The notes: generated by a model from the letters alone, not told the origin. A stretch of DNA of 64,000 bases from Acinetobacter portensis (GCF_023158935.1 NZ_CP096120.1:744001-808000), one strand, 5' to 3'; numbered from the stretch's first letter, positions 36,053 through 46,489 are shown. Numbers and translations: made by a program.

Positions 36053-36958
36053 TTACTGCAAGTTTTGTGTGATTTTTTGCAGAATTTGTAAAAGAACATC
36101 AAATTCACTTTGAAGTGGTGTGCTTTTACGTGTAACCAAAGCCAATGTACGGCTAGGTGCAGCATCAATTGATTTCACTATTAAATCTGGATTTGCTTTC
36201 ACCATATTGGTGTGAATGGCAATTTCAGGAAGTAAAGTAAAGCCAAGGTTCGCAGAAATCATTTCTACAAGCGTAGGAAGAGAGCTTGCTTTTAAACGAT
36301 GATCATTTTTACGTTCGCCAATTGGGCAAGCGCTTAATGCATGATCACGTAAACAATGACCTTCTTCAAGCAACATTAAGCGAGATAGATCAAGCTGATC
36401 TAACGTTTTCGCATTTGCCGCATTTTGGTCAGATTTATGATAAACCAAACATAAATTTTCACGTGTAATTTCAGAAACTTTTAAGCTACGTGTATCGAAG
36501 GGAAGCGCAAGAACAACCATATCTAGATTGCCATATTCTAACTTTTCTACAATTTTTTCACTTTGAGCTTCATGGAAATGTAATTGAATTTTAGGCAGTT
36601 GCTTATGCACTTCATCTAACAGTTGCGCCAAAATAAATGGTGCAATTGTTGGAATAACGCCAAGATGTAAATCACCAGTAAGTGGTTCACTCATTTCACG
36701 ACTTAAACGCATTAAATCTTGAGCATCGGCCAATAGAACACGAGCTCGTGCAACGACTTGTTCACCCAAAGGGGTTAAGCGTACGTTTTGGCGATCACGT
36801 TCAACGAGTACGCCACCCAATAATCGCTCTAACTCCATGATGCCGCCCGACAAAGTCGATTGGGTTACAAATGAGCGGCGTGCGGCTTCTGTGAAGTGCA
36901 GCGTTTCAGACAGTGTAACTAGATATGACAGCTGTCTTAGGGATGGTAATGCAGCCAT
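36053..36958 (-). CDS. oxyR: Hydrogen-peroxide sensor regulator OxyR
   Basis: A 301-aa LysR regulator. N-terminal helix-turn-helix (LHFTEAARRSFVTQSTLSGGI). The redox cysteines are conserved: Cys202 and Cys211 within EEGHCLRDHALSAC, corresponding to C199/C208 of E. coli OxyR. It activates peroxide-defence genes once the disulphide forms. It is the last gene of a leftward cluster rubA-rubB-estB-oxyR (6-bp gap from the esterase), the order I recall in A. baylyi, tying oxidative-stress sensing to rubredoxin electron transfer. Confidence 0.95.
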   Translation of the reverse strand: MAALPSLRQLSYLVTLSETLHFTEAARRSFVTQSTLSGGIMELERLLGGVLVERDRQNVRLTPLGEQVVARARVLLADAQDLMRLSREMSEPLTGDLHLGVIPTIAPFILAQLLDEVHKQLPKIQLHFHEAQSEKIVEKLEYGNLDMVVLALPFDTRSLKVSEITRENLCLVYHKSDQNAANAKTLDQLDLSRLMLLEEGHCLRDHALSACPIGERKNDHRLKASSLPTLVEMISANLGFTLLPEIAIHTNMVKANPDLIVKSIDAAPSRTLALVTRKSTPLQSEFDVLLQILQKITQNLQ

Positions 36959-36964
36959 AGTGTC

Positions 36965-37909
36965 CTAATTTTTCGATTTAAAGTGATGTACAAATAGTCC
37001 GCTAAGATAAGGAATAAAGTGCGGAGGGACATCATGCCCCATTCCTTCAATTAATTCAAACTTAGCACCTGGTATTGCTTTTGCAACAGCTTTACCATGC
37101 CCAGGAGGCAATAAACGATCGCAAGAACCATGAACAACAAGGGTTGGTTTTTGAATCTGCTTATTTAAATGTAACAATGATCCTGTACATAATATTGCTA
37201 AAAACTGTTGAAGTACACCCGTTGGGTAATAACTTCGACGATATAGTTTCTTCGCTGTTTGAATGACTTCCAGTTGATTGACAAAGCCCGGAGATCCAAT
37301 GGTTTTGAGCACATGAATACTATGATCAATAATACCATTTTCATCTGCTGATTCTGGCTTGGCAATTAAACTTAAAAGTTGTTTTGGGTAAGGTAAAGGT
37401 AAAAAAGGTTTATTATTACTGGTAAAGAGTAAGCCAAGACTTTGTACTTTTTCTGGATAATTTGATGCAAGAATTTGTGCAATCATACCACCCATAGAAG
37501 CGCCAATCACATGAGCTTTTTCTAGACCAAGTCTCTCAATTAACAAGGCAGCATCTTCAGCCATATCATATAGGCTATAAGGCGCTCCCTGATTTTGTAG
37601 ACCAACAGAAAAGCGACCCATCATTTTTATGGTATTTAGTTTTGGTCCTTTGTTTCGTATTTTACTAGATAATCCTATATCTCGATTATCATAACGTATC
37701 ACACGAAAGCCTTGATCAATAAGTGTTTTACAAAAAAAATCAGGCCAAAATAGTAATTGTGCACCTAAGCCCATAATGAGCAAAATGGCAGGATCATCTT
37801 TTTTACCGCCTACTTCTACATGAAGTTCTATGCCATTTGCTAAAGTCACTTTAGTTTCAGACATAAAAGAGGTGTAAGGGGAGTCCTGAAATTTTAGGGC
37901 ACTATTCAT
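36965..37909 (-). CDS. estB: Alpha/beta hydrolase (EstB-like esterase)
   Basis: A 314-aa alpha/beta-hydrolase. ATG 37909 is preferred over the upstream 37951 because TTAGGA lies nine bases before it. Oxyanion segment LLIMGLGAQLLFWP, RYDNRDIGLS, nucleophile elbow GASMGG, acid in HGSCDRLLP, catalytic His in GMGHDVPP. No signal peptide. By position between rubB and oxyR it corresponds to the esterase called estB in A. baylyi; the symbol rests on that synteny. Confidence 0.82.
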   Translation of the reverse strand: MNSALKFQDSPYTSFMSETKVTLANGIELHVEVGGKKDDPAILLIMGLGAQLLFWPDFFCKTLIDQGFRVIRYDNRDIGLSSKIRNKGPKLNTIKMMGRFSVGLQNQGAPYSLYDMAEDAALLIERLGLEKAHVIGASMGGMIAQILASNYPEKVQSLGLLFTSNNKPFLPLPYPKQLLSLIAKPESADENGIIDHSIHVLKTIGSPGFVNQLEVIQTAKKLYRRSYYPTGVLQQFLAILCTGSLLHLNKQIQKPTLVVHGSCDRLLPPGHGKAVAKAIPGAKFELIEGMGHDVPPHFIPYLSGLFVHHFKSKN

Positions 37910-37958
37910 TTTTATTTTCCTAACAAGGGTGCTTTTAGGCATCCTTGTCATTTAAACC

Positions 37959-39137
37959 TTAAACAGATGCAGGTATCAAGTCGGGAACAAGTTTCGTTAA
38001 TACTAAACGTTGTTTCGCCGCTGTTGCACCTAATAATACAAAGCCACGTAAAGTTTCAGATGAATCGAAAGCTTTTGCAATCATACCATCATCTAGTTCT
38101 TCAGTTTGCCAAGTTACCTCTAGGTCATTTGGAACAGCTAAAACAGTAAGAGGTGCAGCAGGTGTTTTTACAGCTACAGGCATAGCAGGGTAATGAACTG
38201 TTGTTTGTACGCCATTAAGTGTTTTAGCAAGCGCACGTGCTTGTTGCATAATTGGCATGACAAAAGGTAGTAAAGTTCCATTTACTTCAGCACAGTCACC
38301 TACGGCAAAAATATCTGCCTGATTTGTTTCAAGTGAGCTATTTGTAAGTACGCCACGAGCTGTTGCAATATTTGTTGCTTTTGCAAGTGCTGTATTAGGT
38401 TGTAAGCCAATTGCAGAAAGAACGGCATCTGCAATAAAAGATTGTCCATTCGCTAAAGTCACAACATAGCTGTGGTTGTCTGCTTTAGAGATTTTTTCAA
38501 CTGTTGTACCCAGTACAAAGTGAACGCCAGTATCTTCTAAACCTTGTTTAAATGCAGATGCAACATGTGCAGGCAATAAACGGCAAAGTGGCTGAGTTGC
38601 TAAGTCGATAACAGTAACTTTATGACCTGTGTTTTGTAAGTCATTGGCAAATTCACAACCAATTAAACCTGCACCTAAAATTACGACACGTTTATCGTGA
38701 TTGAGGTCAATTTGCTTACGAAAAGCGGTGTAGTCACTTAAGTTGTTTACAACATGAATATCATCACTTGCATCGCCTGAAATAGCCAAGCGAATAGGAT
38801 TTGCACCTATTGCTAAAACAAGTTTTGCATAAGTTAGTGTAGATTCAACACCATCTTTTTCTAAACTTAAAAGGTGATTTTCTGCATCTATGCTTTTCAC
38901 CCACGTATTTTTTTCAATGCGCATATTGAGTTGAGCACTCATTTTTTCTGCATCGCCTAAAGCAATTTGCTCTGGTGCTTTGTTGCCTACTAATGCGTTT
39001 GAAAGCGTTGGTTTTGCATAATTTACTGCGTCATCGGCACAAATCATAACAAGTTCTTGTTCTGTATTTAATTTACGGAACTCACGAGCTACGGTATAAC
39101 CCGCCATACCTGAACCAATGATGACGATAGGATGCAT
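37959..39137 (-). CDS. rubB: Rubredoxin-NAD(+) reductase
   Basis: A 392-aa FAD enzyme passing electrons from NADH to rubredoxin, which feeds alkane hydroxylase. FAD motif GSGMAGYT (about 9-16), NAD motif GAGLIGCEFAND (about 155-166), and the FAD-binding AVGDCAEVNG (near 275). ATG 39137 follows GGAGA; the upstream 39149 has no such site. The downstream esterase starts 50 bp further on. A terminator-like hairpin separates it from rubA, which may set unequal expression. Confidence 0.92.
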   Translation of the reverse strand: MHPIVIIGSGMAGYTVAREFRKLNTEQELVMICADDAVNYAKPTLSNALVGNKAPEQIALGDAEKMSAQLNMRIEKNTWVKSIDAENHLLSLEKDGVESTLTYAKLVLAIGANPIRLAISGDASDDIHVVNNLSDYTAFRKQIDLNHDKRVVILGAGLIGCEFANDLQNTGHKVTVIDLATQPLCRLLPAHVASAFKQGLEDTGVHFVLGTTVEKISKADNHSYVVTLANGQSFIADAVLSAIGLQPNTALAKATNIATARGVLTNSSLETNQADIFAVGDCAEVNGTLLPFVMPIMQQARALAKTLNGVQTTVHYPAMPVAVKTPAAPLTVLAVPNDLEVTWQTEELDDGMIAKAFDSSETLRGFVLLGATAAKQRLVLTKLVPDLIPASV

Positions 39138-39167
39138 AACAATCTCCACGTTAAAAGGAATAGTGCA

Positions 39168-39192
39168 TAAAAAAGACCAGATGATGGTCTTT
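39168..39192 (-). terminator. Terminator-like hairpin between rubA and rubB
   Basis: On the minus strand, AAAGACCA-TCATC-TGGTCTTT is followed by TTTTAT, a canonical intrinsic terminator. It lies inside the 66-bp gap between rubA and rubB, so it probably allows only partial read-through. Confidence 0.7.
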
Positions 39193-39203
39193 CGTGCAAA
39201 TAC

Positions 39204-39368
39204 TTAGATTTCAATCATCTCAAAATCTACTTTAGAAACGCCACAGTCAGGGCAAGTCCAGTCATCTGGAACATCTTCCCATTTCGTACCTGCAACGATG
39301 CCATCTTCAGGGCAACCTTCTGCTTCGTCATAAATCCATCCACATACGATGCATTGATATTTTTTCAT
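39204..39368 (-). CDS. rubA: Rubredoxin
   Basis: A 54-aa iron protein read directly from the minus strand. The two Fe(Cys)4 knuckles are CIVCGW near the N-terminus and CPDCGV near the C-terminus; the typical [10 protein letters not shown] precedes the second. Start ATG 39368 follows GGAGAG. It shuttles single electrons from rubredoxin reductase to alkane monooxygenase. No alkM is in the window, which fits my recollection that it lies elsewhere in Acinetobacter. Confidence 0.97.
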   Translation of the reverse strand: MKKYQCIVCGWIYDEAEGCPEDGIVAGTKWEDVPDDWTCPDCGVSKVDFEMIEI

Positions 39369-39862
39369 TTGACTCTCCAATACCGATCAAAACGAGATCA
39401 GTGAAAATCCTTATAAAAGGCAAGATACTTTTTATATGACGATCAGCGTACATATATACGTAAATTTTTACGCAGTTACATAGGGAAAGTAAAGTAAATA
39501 TCTTTCTTTAATTGGGCATTTTCAAAAATGTATGTAATTAATGAACAAAACTTGTCATAAATCATTGGAATGTTGAAATTTAAAGAACAAATGAACAATT
39601 AAACTGAATAAATATTTGATGATGCTAGAAAGATAAAAGTAGGTTGTTTAGACTTAAGTTGAACATACTTTTTTCAAGTAATTCTGTATTTTATAATCAG
39701 ATGAATCTATATTTGATATTTAGATAGAAAATAAAGTAATAAATACAAACGCTTAGTATTTTTTGGTTCGTGTGATTATTTTTAATACAAGCCTGATTTG
39801 CTAGCCCTTGCTAAAAATAAGCTGTAAAATTCAACTATTCTCCTATTTATTAAATTTCTCCC
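39369..39862. other. Divergent intergenic region rubA-apt
   Basis: 494 bp of AT-rich DNA. Small palindromes occur near rubA (CGTAAA-TT-TTTACG at 39460-39473 and a neighbouring GTACATATATAC); no recognised operator. Confidence 0.4.
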
Positions 39863-40405
39863 ATGAGTAATCAGTCTACAGTTCTGTGGTCACACATTCG
39901 TACGGTTCAAGATTTTCCAAAACCAGGTATTTGCTTCTACGATCTAACACCATTATTTATGAATAACATTGGTCTTTTGACTGATGCACTTATTGCGAGT
40001 ATTCCTGCAAAACAACTTGAAGAAGTTGAAAGCTTTATTGCTGTAGAAGCGCGCGGCTTTGTTTTAGCAAGCTTACTTGCACAGCGTACAGGCAAAGGGC
40101 TTATTTTGGTTCGTAAAGCAGGTAAGTTGCCACCTCCTGTTGTAGGTGTTGGTTACAGCCTAGAATACGGTTTGGATCGTTTAGAAATGTCGGCTGAAAT
40201 TGAAAGCCAAAAAGTCATTATTGTAGATGACGTGCTTGCAACTGGCGGTACTTTAAAAGCAGTAAAACAACTTGCTGAAAAATGTAATCACAATGTTCTT
40301 GGTGCAAGTATTTTCCTAGACTTACCAGATTTACATGCTGATTTGGGTTTAGATATTTGGACTGTTTTAGATGATAAATCTAAGCCTGAATCTGTAGCTG
40401 CATAA
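39863..40405 (+). CDS. apt: Adenine phosphoribosyltransferase
   Basis: A 180-aa salvage enzyme making AMP from adenine and PRPP. The PRPP-binding loop is VIIVDDVLATGGTLKA (about 122-137). The N-terminal FPKPGICFYDLTPL and AVEARGFVLASLLA segments are typical of Apt. Normal length. Followed by a strong terminator. Confidence 0.96.
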   Translation: MSNQSTVLWSHIRTVQDFPKPGICFYDLTPLFMNNIGLLTDALIASIPAKQLEEVESFIAVEARGFVLASLLAQRTGKGLILVRKAGKLPPPVVGVGYSLEYGLDRLEMSAEIESQKVIIVDDVLATGGTLKAVKQLAEKCNHNVLGASIFLDLPDLHADLGLDIWTVLDDKSKPESVAA

Positions 40406-40419
40406 GCTTTATTAGATAC

Positions 40420-40452
40420 TAAAAAAGCCACATAAATTGTGGCTTTTTTATT
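40420..40452. terminator. Bidirectional terminator
   Basis: AAAAAAGCCACA / TGTGGCTTTTTT stem, between apt and the convergent gene at 40475. Confidence 0.88.
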
Positions 40453-40474
40453 TTGAATATTGCAATAAATTTGC

Positions 40475-40972
40475 TTAAAAAGACTTTTCTATTTCTAAAA
40501 TTAAATCATTAATTCTTTCAGGATGTTCTAAGCGGTGATGTCCGTCTTCAATGCTTTGAATTTGCATATAATTTTCTAAAAATTCTTTTGTCCCGTGCAT
40601 ATCTAAAATTTCATCACCTAATTCTAAATATGCCATTTGCTGAATGTCATGATCTAAAATTTTATCAGAAATAGGAGGGTAGTCGTCACGGAAATTCGGT
40701 GTTAAATTAGGGTTAGCAATAACGCATGGAATTTGATGTTTAAAGGACATTAATAAAGCCCAATATCCACCTAAGCTATGACCCACAATAATGTGTGGAT
40801 TAATTTTCTCAATAATATCGTGATAAAACTGAGCGACTGTTTCAAAATTTAAATTTCGATAATCAACGTTAATACAATATTTTTTAGGCGCATCAATCGC
40901 GTGAAATTTTGTTGAATCTCTTGAAGAGTCCAAACCATGAAAAAACAAAACTGTTGAAGTGTAAGTCGTCAT
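40475..40972 (-). CDS. YqiA/YcfP-type small alpha/beta hydrolase
   Basis: A 165-aa compact esterase-like protein. FFHGLDSSRDSTK at the N-terminus and nucleophile elbow GHSLGGYWA (about 64-72) fit the YqiA/UPF0227 family; the acid is probably in ELGDEILD, and a candidate catalytic His lies in DGHHRLEH near the end. No signal peptide, so cytoplasmic. Substrate unknown. Confidence 0.75.
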   Translation of the reverse strand: MTTYTSTVLFFHGLDSSRDSTKFHAIDAPKKYCINVDYRNLNFETVAQFYHDIIEKINPHIIVGHSLGGYWALLMSFKHQIPCVIANPNLTPNFRDDYPPISDKILDHDIQQMAYLELGDEILDMHGTKEFLENYMQIQSIEDGHHRLEHPERINDLILEIEKSF

Positions 40973-41300
40973 TATTATTTATTCACAAAGTAAAAATGTT
41001 AAAACGTGATTTTTCAACAAATGGTTAAGTCTAATTTTAATTTAAATAAGATAATGTGCATCTTAGATTTTGGTCTATTTTTTGAGTGGTTTTAAGGCTT
41101 TAGTCTAAGTTTTAAACAATGTTATTGTGTTAAAAGAAAAGGCTTTAACTATTTTAAAAATATAAAAAATAGCGTTAATTCTTATAATTTTGTATTACAT
41201 CGTAGATTTTTATACATGAACAGTATTTCTCTCTGCGCATTATGCTCTAAATCTGCTATTCTATGCCACTTCTATTTCTTATCTAAATTACGAGGCAGAG
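40973..41300. other. Upstream region of lysS
   Basis: 328 bp of AT-rich DNA. No leader peptide, T-box or other structured element was recognised. Confidence 0.4.
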
Positions 41301-42830
41301 ATGACGCAAAATAACGCTCAATCGACTTCTGAACAAACTATTTCCGAAAACGATTTAATTGCACAGCGTCATGCCAAGTTAAAGCAAATCCAAGAACAAG
41401 CAAAAGAAACGGGTGTTAGCCCTTGGCCAAATACGTTTAAACGTGAACATTACGCACAAGACTTACAAGATCAATTTGCAAATGTATCTAAAGAAGATAT
41501 TGAAGCAGGTGAAAAGGTTTATGTATCTGTCGCTGGTCGTGTAATGCTTAATCGTGGTTCATTTATGGTAATTCAAGATATGACTGGTCGTATCCAGTTA
41601 TATGTTGCACGTAAAGAACTTGCGCCTGAAGTGTTGGAAACAATTAAAGGTTTAGACCTTGGTGATATTATTGCGGTTAAAGGTTATGTAGGTCGTTCTG
41701 GTAAAGGCGATCTTTACGTACATATTGAACATTTTGAATTATTAACAAAATCATTACGTCCACTTCCAGATAAATTCCATGGTTTAACAGATACAGAAGT
41801 AAAGTATCGTAAACGTTACCTAGATTTAATCGTAAACGAAGAAACACGTAAAACTTTTGAAATTCGTGCAAAAGTAGTTTCTGGTATTCGTGCGTTCTTA
41901 ACTGAACAACGTTTCATGGAAGTTGAAACACCAATGATGCATGTTATTCCGGGTGGTGCTTCTGCGCGTCCATTTGAAACGCATCATAATGCATTAGATA
42001 TGCCATTATTCTTGCGTATTGCGCCTGAACTTTACTTGAAACGTTTAGTTGTTGGTGGTTTTGAGCGTGTGTTTGAAATTAACCGTAACTTCCGTAACGA
42101 AGGTGTGTCTACACGTCATAACCCAGAATTCACAATGATTGAATTCTATCAAGCTTATGCAGATTACAAAGATTTGATGGAATTGACTGAAAAAATGCTT
42201 GAGAAGCTGGCAATCGATATTTTGGGTTCTACAGATGTTCCTTATGGCGAAGAAGTGTATAGCTTTAAAGGTCCATTCAAGAAAATTTCAATGTTTGATG
42301 CAATTCTTGAACATAACCCAGAATTTACCCCTGAAAATGTGGGTGACCGTGAATTCCTTGCGAACTTTGTGAAAGAAACATTGAAAGAACAAGTTAAGCC
42401 AGGTTTTGGTTTAGGCAAGCTTCAAACAATCGTATTTGAAGAAACGGTTGAAACTAAACTTCGTCAGCCTACGTTTATTACAGAATACCCAGCGGAAACT
42501 TCTCCATTGGCACGTCGTAACGATGACAATCCGCATATTACAGACCGTTTTGAATTTTTCATTGGTGGTCGTGAACTTGCAAATGGTTTCTCTGAGTTAA
42601 ATGACCCAATTGACCAAGCAGAACGTTTCCAAGCGCAAGTTGACGAAAAAGAAGCGGGTGATGATGAAGCAATGCATTACGATGCAGACTTCGTTGAAGC
42701 ATTAGAATATGGTTTACCGCCTACAGCAGGTCAGGGTATTGGTATTGACCGTTTGGTCATGTTATTTGCAAATGCGCCAAGTATCCGTGATGTAATTTTA
42801 TTCCCTCATATGCGTCATAAAAATGCATAA
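41301..42830 (+). CDS. lysS: Lysyl-tRNA synthetase, class II
   Basis: A 509-aa cytoplasmic enzyme. The N-terminal OB-fold anticodon domain ([19 protein letters not shown]) is followed by the class II core: motif 1 around [17 protein letters not shown], motif 2 [21 protein letters not shown], and motif 3 [11 protein letters not shown] near the C-terminus. Length matches E. coli LysS (505). GAGGCAG precedes the ATG. Confidence 0.97.
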   Translation: MTQNNAQSTSEQTISENDLIAQRHAKLKQIQEQAKETGVSPWPNTFKREHYAQDLQDQFANVSKEDIEAGEKVYVSVAGRVMLNRGSFMVIQDMTGRIQLYVARKELAPEVLETIKGLDLGDIIAVKGYVGRSGKGDLYVHIEHFELLTKSLRPLPDKFHGLTDTEVKYRKRYLDLIVNEETRKTFEIRAKVVSGIRAFLTEQRFMEVETPMMHVIPGGASARPFETHHNALDMPLFLRIAPELYLKRLVVGGFERVFEINRNFRNEGVSTRHNPEFTMIEFYQAYADYKDLMELTEKMLEKLAIDILGSTDVPYGEEVYSFKGPFKKISMFDAILEHNPEFTPENVGDREFLANFVKETLKEQVKPGFGLGKLQTIVFEETVETKLRQPTFITEYPAETSPLARRNDDNPHITDRFEFFIGGRELANGFSELNDPIDQAERFQAQVDEKEAGDDEAMHYDADFVEALEYGLPPTAGQGIGIDRLVMLFANAPSIRDVILFPHMRHKNA

Positions 42831-42841
42831 GTTGTGAAACT

Positions 42842-42869
42842 AAAAAACCCGCTTAATGCGGGTTTTTTG
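42842..42869. terminator. Terminator after lysS
   Basis: AAAAAACCCGC / GCGGGTTTTTT with a short TTAAT loop; it also serves the convergent gene at 42885. Confidence 0.9.
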
Positions 42870-42884
42870 TACTTTAAATAATAC

Positions 42885-43427
42885 TTAAAGTAGGGCAGTT
42901 TGAATGCGAACTTTCATGTCTAATGCTTGCTGCACAATAAAGTCTTTCATCCATTCAACTTGTTGACCCATAGGATTGGTCTTAATAGCGGTATTTAAGA
43001 AAGACATACTATCTAACTGGAAAAGTTGTTGTTCAATTGCTTGTGTAAGTTGTTGACTGTTACAAGCTAAAGGCATGTTGATGGTGTAAAAGCCTTTAGG
43101 GAAGTTGTAGAAGGCATAAAGTAAGTTAAATGCGCGTTCATCTCCCTTTAAATTGCCTGCGCCAATTTCATAGCTACGGTCTTGGTTGCTGTGTGTAATA
43201 CCAACAACAAACTGCCATTGCTTCTCCGAAAGTCGTAGACCAAATTGCAGACCTAATTGGTCGGCTGTATGTTCGTGTTGAATAAAGTTATTTAGTGCAG
43301 AACCATCGTCATTTAATGCTTCTTGCAGTACTAACATATGTTGCTGATGCTGATAGATATAGCCTGCAAGCGCTGCTTGTTCTAAGCTGCTTTTAAGGGC
43401 TTCGATATCAAAATGGCTATAAGGCAT
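42885..43427 (-). CDS. Hypothetical protein
   Basis: A 180-aa soluble protein without signal peptide, not recognised. The N-terminal half looks helical (IEALKSSLEQAALAGYIYQHQQHMLVL), and a mixed strand region follows (GLRLSEKQWQFVVGITHSN, FYNFPKGFYTINMPLA). Long coding frame with ordinary composition and its own terminator side, so likely a real gene. No function proposed. Confidence 0.55.
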   Translation of the reverse strand: MPYSHFDIEALKSSLEQAALAGYIYQHQQHMLVLQEALNDDGSALNNFIQHEHTADQLGLQFGLRLSEKQWQFVVGITHSNQDRSYEIGAGNLKGDERAFNLLYAFYNFPKGFYTINMPLACNSQQLTQAIEQQLFQLDSMSFLNTAIKTNPMGQQVEWMKDFIVQQALDMKVRIQTALL

Positions 43428-43748
43428 AAATATAAGTCTTTTACTTGAATGTCTTTATTTAATCATATTTGGTGTAAAATATAAGGGTTTTATAATAGTT
43501 TTTACGACTAATAAGGTCACTATTGGCTCTAAAAATTTCAACGATAAAAAACTAAAAAATAGATTTGAATTGAATGATTTTAATACTGTGCTTAATTATA
43601 TTGAATAAGCAATATCAATAAAGCTTTATATGATGAATTTGCATATTAATATCAGAAAACAAGCAATAGAATGAATAACTAAATCACTATAATGTATATA
43701 AAATTTCATATGTGTCATAAGTACACGTTTTCTAAGCTGGTGTTGTCC
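43428..43748. other. Upstream region of cysD
   Basis: About 320 bp of AT-rich divergent DNA. It probably contains the cys promoter and a CysB site, but CysB sites are too loose for me to assign one. Confidence 0.4.
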
Positions 43749-44663
43749 ATGTCGTTAAATGAGGAAAGACTTACTCATCTAAAACAGCTTGAAGCTGAGA
43801 GTATTCATATTATCCGTGAAGTAGCTGCTGAGTTTGAAAACCCAGTTATGCTCTATTCAATTGGTAAAGATTCAGCAGTCATGCTGCATTTAGCCCTCAA
43901 AGCATTCTATCCCGCAAAACTTCCATTTCCACTTCTACATGTAGATACAGGTTGGAAATTCAAGGATATGATTGCGTTCCGTGACAACATGGCGAAAAAG
44001 CATGGCTTTGATTTGATCGTGCATCAAAACAAAGAGGGTGTTGATGCTGGCATTAACCCATTCGACCATGGTAGCTCTAAATATACAGACATCATGAAAA
44101 CTCAAGGCTTAAAACAAGCACTTGATAAATATGGTTTTGATGCTGCATTTGGTGGCGCACGCCGTGACGAAGAAAAATCACGTGCAAAAGAACGTGTTTA
44201 TTCATTCCGTGATTCGAAACACCGTTGGGATCCTAAAAACCAACGTCCAGAACTTTGGAACCTTTACAACGGTAAAGTGAACAAAGGTGAAAGTATTCGT
44301 GTGTTCCCATTATCAAACTGGACTGAGCTTGATATTTGGCAATACATTTACTTGGAAAGCATTCCATTAGTACCGCTTTATTTAGCTGCAGAACGTCCTG
44401 TAGTTGAACGTAGTGGCACACTGATTATGGTTGATGATGAACGTATGCCTTTAAAAGAAGGTGAAGTTCCGCAAATGAAATCGGTACGTTTCCGTACTTT
44501 GGGTTGTTACCCACTTACTGGTGCTGTTGAGTCTGAAGCTGACACATTGCCTGAAATTATTCAGGAAATGCTTTTGGCAACAAGTTCTGAACGTCAAGGT
44601 CGTATGATTGACCATGATGAAGCAGGCTCGATGGAGAAGAAGAAACAAGAGGGTTACTTCTAA
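43749..44663 (+). CDS. cysD: Sulfate adenylyltransferase subunit 2
   Basis: A 304-aa catalytic subunit of ATP sulfurylase that makes adenosine 5'-phosphosulfate. The PP-loop motif is in [10 protein letters not shown] (about 38-47), with [16 protein letters not shown] and [13 protein letters not shown] further on. An upstream in-frame ATG (43692) would add 19 poorly matching residues; ATG 43749 gives the family length (E. coli 302) and follows GGTG. It forms an operon with cysN, interrupted by repeat R3. Confidence 0.95.
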   Translation: MSLNEERLTHLKQLEAESIHIIREVAAEFENPVMLYSIGKDSAVMLHLALKAFYPAKLPFPLLHVDTGWKFKDMIAFRDNMAKKHGFDLIVHQNKEGVDAGINPFDHGSSKYTDIMKTQGLKQALDKYGFDAAFGGARRDEEKSRAKERVYSFRDSKHRWDPKNQRPELWNLYNGKVNKGESIRVFPLSNWTELDIWQYIYLESIPLVPLYLAAERPVVERSGTLIMVDDERMPLKEGEVPQMKSVRFRTLGCYPLTGAVESEADTLPEIIQEMLLATSSERQGRMIDHDEAGSMEKKKQEGYF

Positions 44664-44675
44664 TTTAATTTTCCC

Positions 44676-44781
44676 CCCAAGAATCTCCCTTGCGTAGCAG
44701 TGCTACTCACCTCTTTATAAAAGAGGGGCTTCAAAAGCGGAGCAAAGTCTCCCTTAACAAAGGGAGATTTAGAGGGATTAA
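44676..44781 (-). repeat. REP-like palindromic repeat, copy R3
   Basis: A degenerate third copy in the same orientation as R2: a CCCCCC...TCTCCCTT start, a GTAGCAGTGCTAC hairpin insert, an AGAGGGG arm, then TCTCCCTTAACAAAGGGAG and ATTTAGAGGGATT. It fills the 162-bp gap between cysD and cysN. Confidence 0.75.
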
Positions 44782-44825
44782 AGAGATTAGAAAACGATTT
44801 CAAAAGAATATGTGGAGTTTGAGCA

Positions 44826-46442
44826 ATGTCTCATCAATCAGATTTAATTAGCCAAGATATCTTGGGTTATTTAAAACAACACGAAAATAAAGACTTATTG
44901 CGTTTTTTAACTTGCGGTAACGTAGATGACGGTAAATCGACTTTAATTGGTCGTTTACTTTACGATTCAAAATTGATTTATGAAGATCAATTGCAAGCAG
45001 TTACGCGGGATTCTAAAAAAGTAGGTACAACAGGTGATGCACCTGACTTGGCTTTACTTGTAGACGGCTTACAAGCTGAACGTGAACAGGGTATTACCAT
45101 TGATGTGGCTTACCGTTATTTCTCTACAGAAAAACGTAAGTTCATTATTGCGGATACACCGGGGCACGAACAATACACGCGTAACATGGCGACAGGTGCA
45201 TCTACTTGTGACCTTGCGATTATCTTAATTGATGCGCGTTATGGTGTTCAGACTCAAACTCGTCGCCATACATTTATTGCAAGCTTGTTAGGCATTAAGA
45301 ACATTATTGTTGCAATCAACAAAATGGACTTGGTGGAATTCTCTGAAACTCGTTTCAATGAAATTCAGACTGAATATAACGACTTTGTTAATCAGTTGGG
45401 TGATCGTAAACCTGCAAACATTATCTTTACACCAATTTCAGCTTTAAATGGTGATAACGTTGTAAACAAATCTGCGAGCACACCTTGGTATCAAGGTCAA
45501 ACGTTGATGGAAACGTTGGAAACAGTTGAAATTAACCGTACATCTGCGAAGCAAGATTTCCGTTTCCCAGTTCAATATGTAAACCGCCCTAACTTGGACT
45601 TCCGTGGTTTCTGTGGAACTGTTGCGTTAGGTGATGTTTCTGTTGGTGATACAATTGTGGCTTTACCATCAGGTAAATCTTCAACTGTTAAAGAGATTGT
45701 GACTTTTGACGGCAACTTAGAACGTGCTGTTGCAGGTCAAGCTGTAACGCTTACTTTAAACGATGAAATTGATATTTCACGTGGTAACGTTTTAGTTCGT
45801 GCAGATCAAGCTGAGCCGTTTATTTCACGTTCTGTGAATGCAACTGTTGTTTGGATGGCAGATCAACCGCTTGTAATTGGTAAGTTGTATAACTTAAAAG
45901 TGGGTACGCAAACTGTTCCTGCTAAAGTGACTGCAATTAATTTCCGTACAAATGTGAACACGCTTGAAAAAGCACAAGTTGAAAGTTTAGAGCTAAACTC
46001 TATTGCTAACGTAACTGTTGAGTTTGACGCGCCTGTTGTATTTGACCGTTATAAAGACAGCCGTTACACAGGCTCGTTCATTTTTATTGATCGTTTAAAT
46101 AACGTGACGATTGGTGCGGGTATGGTAGAGGAGTCTGTTGAATGGACAGCACATACCAACCCTGTAACTGCGGAAGCACGTGCTGCACGTTTAGGTCAAA
46201 AGCCTGCGTCTGTTACTGTTTCTGAAACTGCGTTGGACAATGCTCAAGTACTTGAAAACTTGTTACTTCAACAAGGTGTTGTCGCAATTGCTAAAGCTGG
46301 TTTAGATGCTGCTCAAGTTGCTCTTTTACGTGAAACTGGTGTTGTGGTAATTACAACTGTCGCTGAAGGCACAGATGCAACTGTTGCTGTGGATGCTGTT
46401 GAAGAGTTAGCTGAAAAGATTGTTGAATTGGTTCGTCTGTAA
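44826..46442 (+). CDS. cysN: Sulfate adenylyltransferase subunit 1 with vestigial C-terminal extension
   Basis: A 538-aa GTPase subunit of ATP sulfurylase. G1 is in [17 protein letters not shown] (about 32-48), G3 DTPGHEQY, G4 NKMD. EF-Tu-like beta-barrels follow to about residue 450. The last ~90 residues exceed E. coli CysN (475). They start [16 protein letters not shown], where CysNC fusions have RxGQKPAVVWxTGLSGAGKS, and end [15 protein letters not shown], like a CysC tail. No P-loop is present, so this looks like a collapsed APS-kinase domain. GGAG precedes the ATG. Confidence 0.93.
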   Translation: MSHQSDLISQDILGYLKQHENKDLLRFLTCGNVDDGKSTLIGRLLYDSKLIYEDQLQAVTRDSKKVGTTGDAPDLALLVDGLQAEREQGITIDVAYRYFSTEKRKFIIADTPGHEQYTRNMATGASTCDLAIILIDARYGVQTQTRRHTFIASLLGIKNIIVAINKMDLVEFSETRFNEIQTEYNDFVNQLGDRKPANIIFTPISALNGDNVVNKSASTPWYQGQTLMETLETVEINRTSAKQDFRFPVQYVNRPNLDFRGFCGTVALGDVSVGDTIVALPSGKSSTVKEIVTFDGNLERAVAGQAVTLTLNDEIDISRGNVLVRADQAEPFISRSVNATVVWMADQPLVIGKLYNLKVGTQTVPAKVTAINFRTNVNTLEKAQVESLELNSIANVTVEFDAPVVFDRYKDSRYTGSFIFIDRLNNVTIGAGMVEESVEWTAHTNPVTAEARAARLGQKPASVTVSETALDNAQVLENLLLQQGVVAIAKAGLDAAQVALLRETGVVVITTVAEGTDATVAVDAVEELAEKIVELVRL

Positions 46443-46458
46443 TAGATTGGATTAATTT

Positions 46459-46489
46459 AAAAAAACCCGCGTAATTGCGGGTTTTTTTT
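46459..46489. terminator. Terminator after cysN
   Basis: AAAAACCCGC-GTAATT-GCGGGTTTTT followed by TTT. Confidence 0.9.
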
